DNA from: Oceanotoga teriensis
GTDB taxonomy: Bacteria; Thermotogota; Thermotogae; Petrotogales; Petrotogaceae
Length of the DNA: 64,000 nucleotides
Direction of reading: 5' to 3'
Assembly (NCBI RefSeq): GCF_003148465.1
Contig: NZ_QGGI01000008.1
Location: 62,001-126,000 of the forward strand
The first letter of the stretch is position 1. Each line of letters starts with the position of its first letter. Shown piece after piece: positions 60,996 to 64,000 of this stretch. The notes under the pieces are model-generated. The model searched no databases and was not told the DNA's origin. It saw only the letters and a program-made list of their open reading frames with translations. Made by a program: the position numbers and the translations under genes.

Positions 60996-62024
60996 CTACT
61001 TACCTTCTTTTGGATTCAATATTGAATCGATATCCTTTTCATCAAGTTTTATATCATAATTTTTTTCATAATATCTTTTAATTTCTTCATAAAAAGATTT
61101 TTGATCATTCCTCATAAGTGATATCAACCAACTATACATCAATGGACTATCTGGATTAGGTACATTCCAATTAAAATAACCTTTTGGAATATTATATACT
61201 TCTTTATTTTTAATTGCTTTTAATCTTTCCCATTCTTTTCCCATATTCCCATTTAAATATTCTTCAGCTTTAGGCCCCATAAAAATCAAAATTTTATCTG
61301 GTTGCCAATTATAAATTTCTTCTATATTCACTTCTTGCCAACCTTGCCATCCACCTCTATTACCTGCAACATTTTCCATCCCAGCATAATTCAACCAATA
61401 ATCTTCATAGGAATTAGAAGCTGAAATAGTTATTTTATTATTAACATTATTTATTATTACGAGAACTTTTGTTTTATTCTTCTTTTCAGTTTCAATCTTT
61501 TTAATTTTTTTAAGCTCTTCCATTATAAAAGATGATTTTTTTAAATCAAAAATTTCATTCAATAAATCTGTCCATTTATTTAATGTATAAATAGGATCAT
61601 TATTTTCAGGTATTAAAAAATCTACAATTGGAATATTTAATCCATCAAGATTTTTTTTCTGTTGAACACCATAACAAAATATTATATCTGGATTTAAAGC
61701 TAAAACACTTTCAACATTAACATTGAATCCTTTTACAAATGTTGTATTCATTTTTTTTATTTTTGGATATCTTTTGATTAAAATTTCTTCATTTGCATTT
61801 TTTAATCCTAAAGGGTGTACAGCAACAACTTTTTCATAGTCATCTACCATAGAAAGAATCATTGGAAATATAGGTGGAGAAACTACTACTATTCTTTTTA
61901 TATCTTTTGATTCCGGAATTTTCACCTTATTACCACTACAATCAATTATTTGTTTACCAGAATTAGAAGCAAAACCCATTACAAATAAAATTAAAAAAAT
62001 CATACATAAATAAATTTTTTTCAT
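60996..62024 (-). CDS. Periplasmic binding protein of metal-chelate ABC importer
   Basis: A 342-aa protein starting at 62024 (GGAGGG upstream); the frame to 62048 has no site. A signal peptide (MKKIYLCMIFLILFVMGFAS) lacks a lipobox, so the product is probably soluble or anchored by the signal. KIPESKDIKRIVVVSPPIFP and VESVLALNPDIIFCYG are typical of the class III (BtuF/FecB) fold, and NWQPDKILIFMGPKAEEYLN supports it. The ligand could be iron-siderophore, heme, or another chelate. Three-base spacing to the permease shows a single operon. Confidence 0.9.
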   Translation of the reverse strand: MKKIYLCMIFLILFVMGFASNSGKQIIDCSGNKVKIPESKDIKRIVVVSPPIFPMILSMVDDYEKVVAVHPLGLKNANEEILIKRYPKIKKMNTTFVKGFNVNVESVLALNPDIIFCYGVQQKKNLDGLNIPIVDFLIPENNDPIYTLNKWTDLLNEIFDLKKSSFIMEELKKIKKIETEKKNKTKVLVIINNVNNKITISASNSYEDYWLNYAGMENVAGNRGGWQGWQEVNIEEIYNWQPDKILIFMGPKAEEYLNGNMGKEWERLKAIKNKEVYNIPKGYFNWNVPNPDSPLMYSWLISLMRNDQKSFYEEIKRYYEKNYDIKLDEKDIDSILNPKEGK

Positions 62025-62070
62025 ATTTCCCTCCTTTTTGTATGCCAAGCATACAATATAAATAAAAAAT

Positions 62071-62095
62071 AAAGGTGATATTTCATATCACCTTT
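62071..62095 (-). terminator. Terminator of the GyrI-like gene
   Basis: AAAGGTGATA / TATCACCTTT form a 10-bp stem with a five-base loop, followed on the minus strand by TTTTTATT. It stands before the importer operon. Confidence 0.85.
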
Positions 62096-62133
62096 AAAAT
62101 TTTATCATATTTAAAAAAGTTTGTAAAGCCTAA

Positions 62134-62631
62134 TTATTTTACGGGAATATATATATCCATATAATGAATTCCATCGATATCAAATTCTTCTTCAAAAGCT
62201 ATTCTGTTTTCCCAAGTTAGAGTTTTATATTCTCCAGAATTTACAAAATTAAATAATCTATGATACCCTTCTGGAATATTTTTAAATGAATTGCTATGAG
62301 GGTCAGTTACTCTAAGGGTTGCGTAAGTATCTTGTTCTATATAATCTAATTGTGCTCCATTTATTTTAGGTTCAAAATTTTCTGGTATAGAATAGGCAAA
62401 AACATATCCTCTCAATCCAAATTTTTCTGATTGTTCTTTGGTTACAAAAGGAAAATCCCAGCCTATTTTTCTCGGAGAAAAATCTTTTATATCTAATAAT
62501 CCGCTTTCTTTAGCCCATTTATTCATATAATTCATAACATCTCTCTCAGGATTTGGACTTATTATAACATACCTTGCAACCTTCATCTTTGGAATAGTAA
62601 CTATTTTAATTTCGCTATAAATATCCCCCAT
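62134..62631 (-). CDS. GyrI-like/effector-binding-domain protein
   Basis: A 165-aa protein. IVTIPKMKVARYVIISPNPE at the start and LRVTDPHSNSFKNIPEGYHR with the end YMDIYIPVK match the stand-alone GyrI-like small-molecule binding domain related to the BmrR/AraC effector domain. No DNA-binding part is present. It may bind a hydrophobic ligand. GGGAGG precedes the ATG. Monocistronic by the terminator at 62071. Confidence 0.78.
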   Translation of the reverse strand: MGDIYSEIKIVTIPKMKVARYVIISPNPERDVMNYMNKWAKESGLLDIKDFSPRKIGWDFPFVTKEQSEKFGLRGYVFAYSIPENFEPKINGAQLDYIEQDTYATLRVTDPHSNSFKNIPEGYHRLFNFVNSGEYKTLTWENRIAFEEEFDIDGIHYMDIYIPVK

Positions 62632-62710
62632 TTTTTAATACCTCCCGATATTGTTATATATCTTTTTTGTTATACCTTTATATACATTAATTATATACTT
62701 TTTTTAAATT

Positions 62711-62890
62711 TTATTCAATATTATTAATAATTATCGAACAAAGTATAAATCTTTTTGAGTTTAGTATCAATTCTAAAGTTTTTTGATCAGATATGAGGGT
62801 ATTTATATATCCTCCTCTTAACATTGCAAGTAAGGCAAGAGCTTTTTCTTCTCCTCCAGCAACAAGTATTATATTTGAAAATTTATTTTA
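62711..62890 (-). pseudogene. Remnant of a SorC-family sugar-sensing regulator (C-terminal end)
   Basis: A start-less open segment on the minus strand reads [20 protein letters not shown] then [19 protein letters not shown], the C-terminal end of SorC/DeoR-like sugar-binding domains (AGGxxKAxAIxAALRGGYIxxLxTD). The helix-turn-helix, most of the effector domain and a start codon are missing. The end of the DUF3795-like gene overlaps its left boundary. It is a decay product or the relic of a rearrangement. Confidence 0.7.
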
Positions 62891-63307
62891 ATTTTTTTCC
62901 TTTCCACATTCAGTACAAACTTTATCATGTAAGGAAACTATACCACCACATTGCAGGCAAGTATATTTCTGAATATGAGCTTCCATAAGATGAGGTATTC
63001 CTTTTTGCATTACAATTCTACCATTTTCAATAAGGCTTTCATTATAACGTTTGTTATAACGTTTTTCAAGATTCTTTATTAGCTTGCAAGGAAAATCAAT
63101 ACATTCATAGCAATAGGTCAATCCTTTTGACTGAACACAATCTTTAATTTTGCATTTACGACAATGCTCTGGTTTTCCTTTACTCTCTACCATGCAACCA
63201 CCACAATGTTGTTTTATTTTCTTAGTATGACAATGTTTATAGCATACCATGCAATTCATCCCACATGGTGCAAACATTTCCGTTTCAATTTTCATAGGCA
63301 TTTTCAT
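62888..63307 (-). CDS. DUF3795-like cysteine-rich protein
   Basis: A 139-aa protein with sixteen Cys. FAPCGMNCMVCYKHCHTKKI, HCGGCMVESKGKPEHCRKC, SKGLTYCYECIDFPCKLIKN and a C-terminal CLQCGGIVSLHDKVCTECGK zinc-ribbon-like end are visible. The N-terminal part matches DUF3795-type proteins, which are probably Fe-S or zinc proteins. The start at 63307 has GGAGG upstream. The gene runs just into the remnant downstream. Confidence 0.8.
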   Translation of the reverse strand: MKMPMKIETEMFAPCGMNCMVCYKHCHTKKIKQHCGGCMVESKGKPEHCRKCKIKDCVQSKGLTYCYECIDFPCKLIKNLEKRYNKRYNESLIENGRIVMQKGIPHLMEAHIQKYTCLQCGGIVSLHDKVCTECGKEKN

Positions 63308-63465
63308 TAGGCTTTTACCTCCTTTATATATATTATAGTCCAATGATCCATATTTTGATACTATTATCCCAGTATTTAATTCATAATTCTATTTAACTTT
63401 TTCTTTTAATTTTTTGTGTAAATATGATTTTTTTTATCTATTTTAAAATTATATTTAAAATTATG

Positions 63466-63474
63466 TGCTATAAT
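63466..63474 (+). promoter_or_regulatory. Extended -10 promoter element
   Basis: TGCTATAAT, an extended -10 box, 41 bases before the methyltransferase start at 63516. One of the T-rich elements (63399-63425) lies upstream. Confidence 0.5.
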
Positions 63475-63515
63475 TTTTTTTAAGTTACATTTATATTTTT
63501 GGAGGTGTATATATT

Positions 63516-64000
63516 ATGAGTTTTGATTCTAAAGCTGATAAATGGGATACTGAATATAATATAGAAAGAGCAAAAATTATATCTGATGAATTAATAAGTT
63601 CTATTGAAACAAATAAAAATTTTGAAGTTTTAGATTTTGGATGTGGTACAGGTCTCATAAGCTTTAATTTAAAAGATTATTTTAAATCTATAACTCTTGT
63701 AGATCTCTCTCAAGGAATGATAGATAAAGTAAATGAGAAGATATCAGTTTATAATACAAATAATATGAAAGCATTTAAAACTGATATTAATGCAGAAGGA
63801 TTAAAAAACATGAATTTTGATTTGATATATACTTCCATGGCTTTACATCATATTATTGATGTTGAAAAAACTTTAAAAGAATTGCATAAAGTTCTAAAAG
63901 ATAATGGTAAATTATGTATAATTGAGCTTTGTAAAGAGAATGGAGATTTTCACAAATCTTTTCCAAATTTTAAAGGACATAATGGATTTGATCCTGAAGT
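63516..64000 (+). CDS. Class I SAM-dependent methyltransferase, C-terminus outside window
   Basis: An open frame of 161 codons running past the right edge. MSFDSKADKWDTEYNIERAK at the start, FEVLDFGCGTGLISFNLKDY as motif I, LVDLSQGMIDKVNEK as motif II, and FDLIYTSMALHHIIDVEKTL as motif IV region are all clear. GGAGGTG lies before the ATG at 63516. This N-terminus with the ALHHI segment fits a UbiE/Methyltransf_11 type. The substrate is unknown. Confidence 0.85.
   Translation, partial: MSFDSKADKWDTEYNIERAKIISDELISSIETNKNFEVLDFGCGTGLISFNLKDYFKSITLVDLSQGMIDKVNEKISVYNTNNMKAFKTDINAEGLKNMNFDLIYTSMALHHIIDVEKTLKELHKVLKDNGKLCIIELCKENGDFHKSFPNFKGHNGFDPE

Noticed and set aside
1-64000. CRISPR arrays, tRNA, rRNA or insertion sequences
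   Set aside because: I saw no regularly spaced repeats with unique spacers, no cloverleaf with a CCA-type end, no rRNA segment and no transposase frame.

Overview
The window is very A+T-rich bacterial DNA with short intergenic gaps, strong GGAGG-type ribosome binding sites, translationally overlapping genes and many intrinsic terminators. Gene content suggests a fermentative or facultative anaerobe: ferredoxin-type MinD ATPases with NifX-like small proteins, group-translocation sugar uptake, cobalt import under a B12 riboswitch, and a type II NADH dehydrogenase with a quinone branch. Small NifX-like proteins of this kind and the extreme A+T content would fit a mesophilic Thermotogota of the Petrotogaceae type, but no rRNA or other phylogenetic marker is present, so this is only a guess.

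Layout. 1-387: partial endonuclease/exonuclease/phosphatase protein. 630-4849: four NifX-like or associated small proteins and a pair of ferredoxin-MinD ATPases in two divergent units, then an AIM24-family protein. 4882-16357: a GntR regulator and a MupG-like protein diverge from an eleven-gene operon with a complete BMP-type (nucleoside/simple sugar) ABC importer followed by a cysteine hydrolase, a PfkB kinase, a nucleoside phosphorylase, a BtpA-family protein, an iron-dependent alcohol dehydrogenase and a TrpA-like protein. This looks like an uncharacterised catabolic pathway. 16469-17317: patatin-like lipase. 17477-23824: an amino-sugar (galactosamine/GalNAc type) PTS operon with isomerase, kinase, aldolase and its own GntR regulator, with two matching palindromic operators. 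23974-24729: methyltransferase. 24841-27599: cobalamin riboswitch plus cbiMNQO.

27650-36114: two related ABC-2 export systems flanking an OmpR/histidine-kinase pair, then a secreted TPR-like protein. 36397-39932: an unrecognised 533-aa protein, then an ABC exporter with a 56-aa membrane protein. 40216-44206: a serine-hydrolase pseudogene with an internal deletion, a membrane protein with a repeated motif, a MetH-like protein whose homocysteine domain looks degenerate, and a small membrane protein. 44231-47198: chemoreceptor and acetyltransferase. 47230-53852: prenyltransferase, polyprenyl synthase, long-form NDH-2, NusG-domain-II protein and an FMN-binding fumarate-reductase-like lipoprotein, resembling the electron-transfer module of Listeria-type flavin-based extracellular electron transfer. 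54233-57715: HD-GYP phosphodiesterase and a repeat-bearing aerolysin/ETX-MTX2-like protein. 57752-62024: MarR regulator, methyltransferase and FecBCD-type metal-chelate importer. 62134-64000: GyrI-like protein, a SorC regulator remnant, a DUF3795-like Cys-rich protein and a partial methyltransferase.

Two large-scale points stand out. Codon wobble and strand composition switch near 32.4-32.6 kb: left of it plus-strand genes are A-ending and minus-strand genes T/G-ending, and right of it the reverse holds. The best candidates for poorly described biology are the 6.9-16.4 kb catabolic operon, the 47-54 kb quinone/flavin electron-transfer set and the repeat-plus-pore-former protein at 56.2 kb. 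All function calls come from reading motifs by eye; no database search was run.
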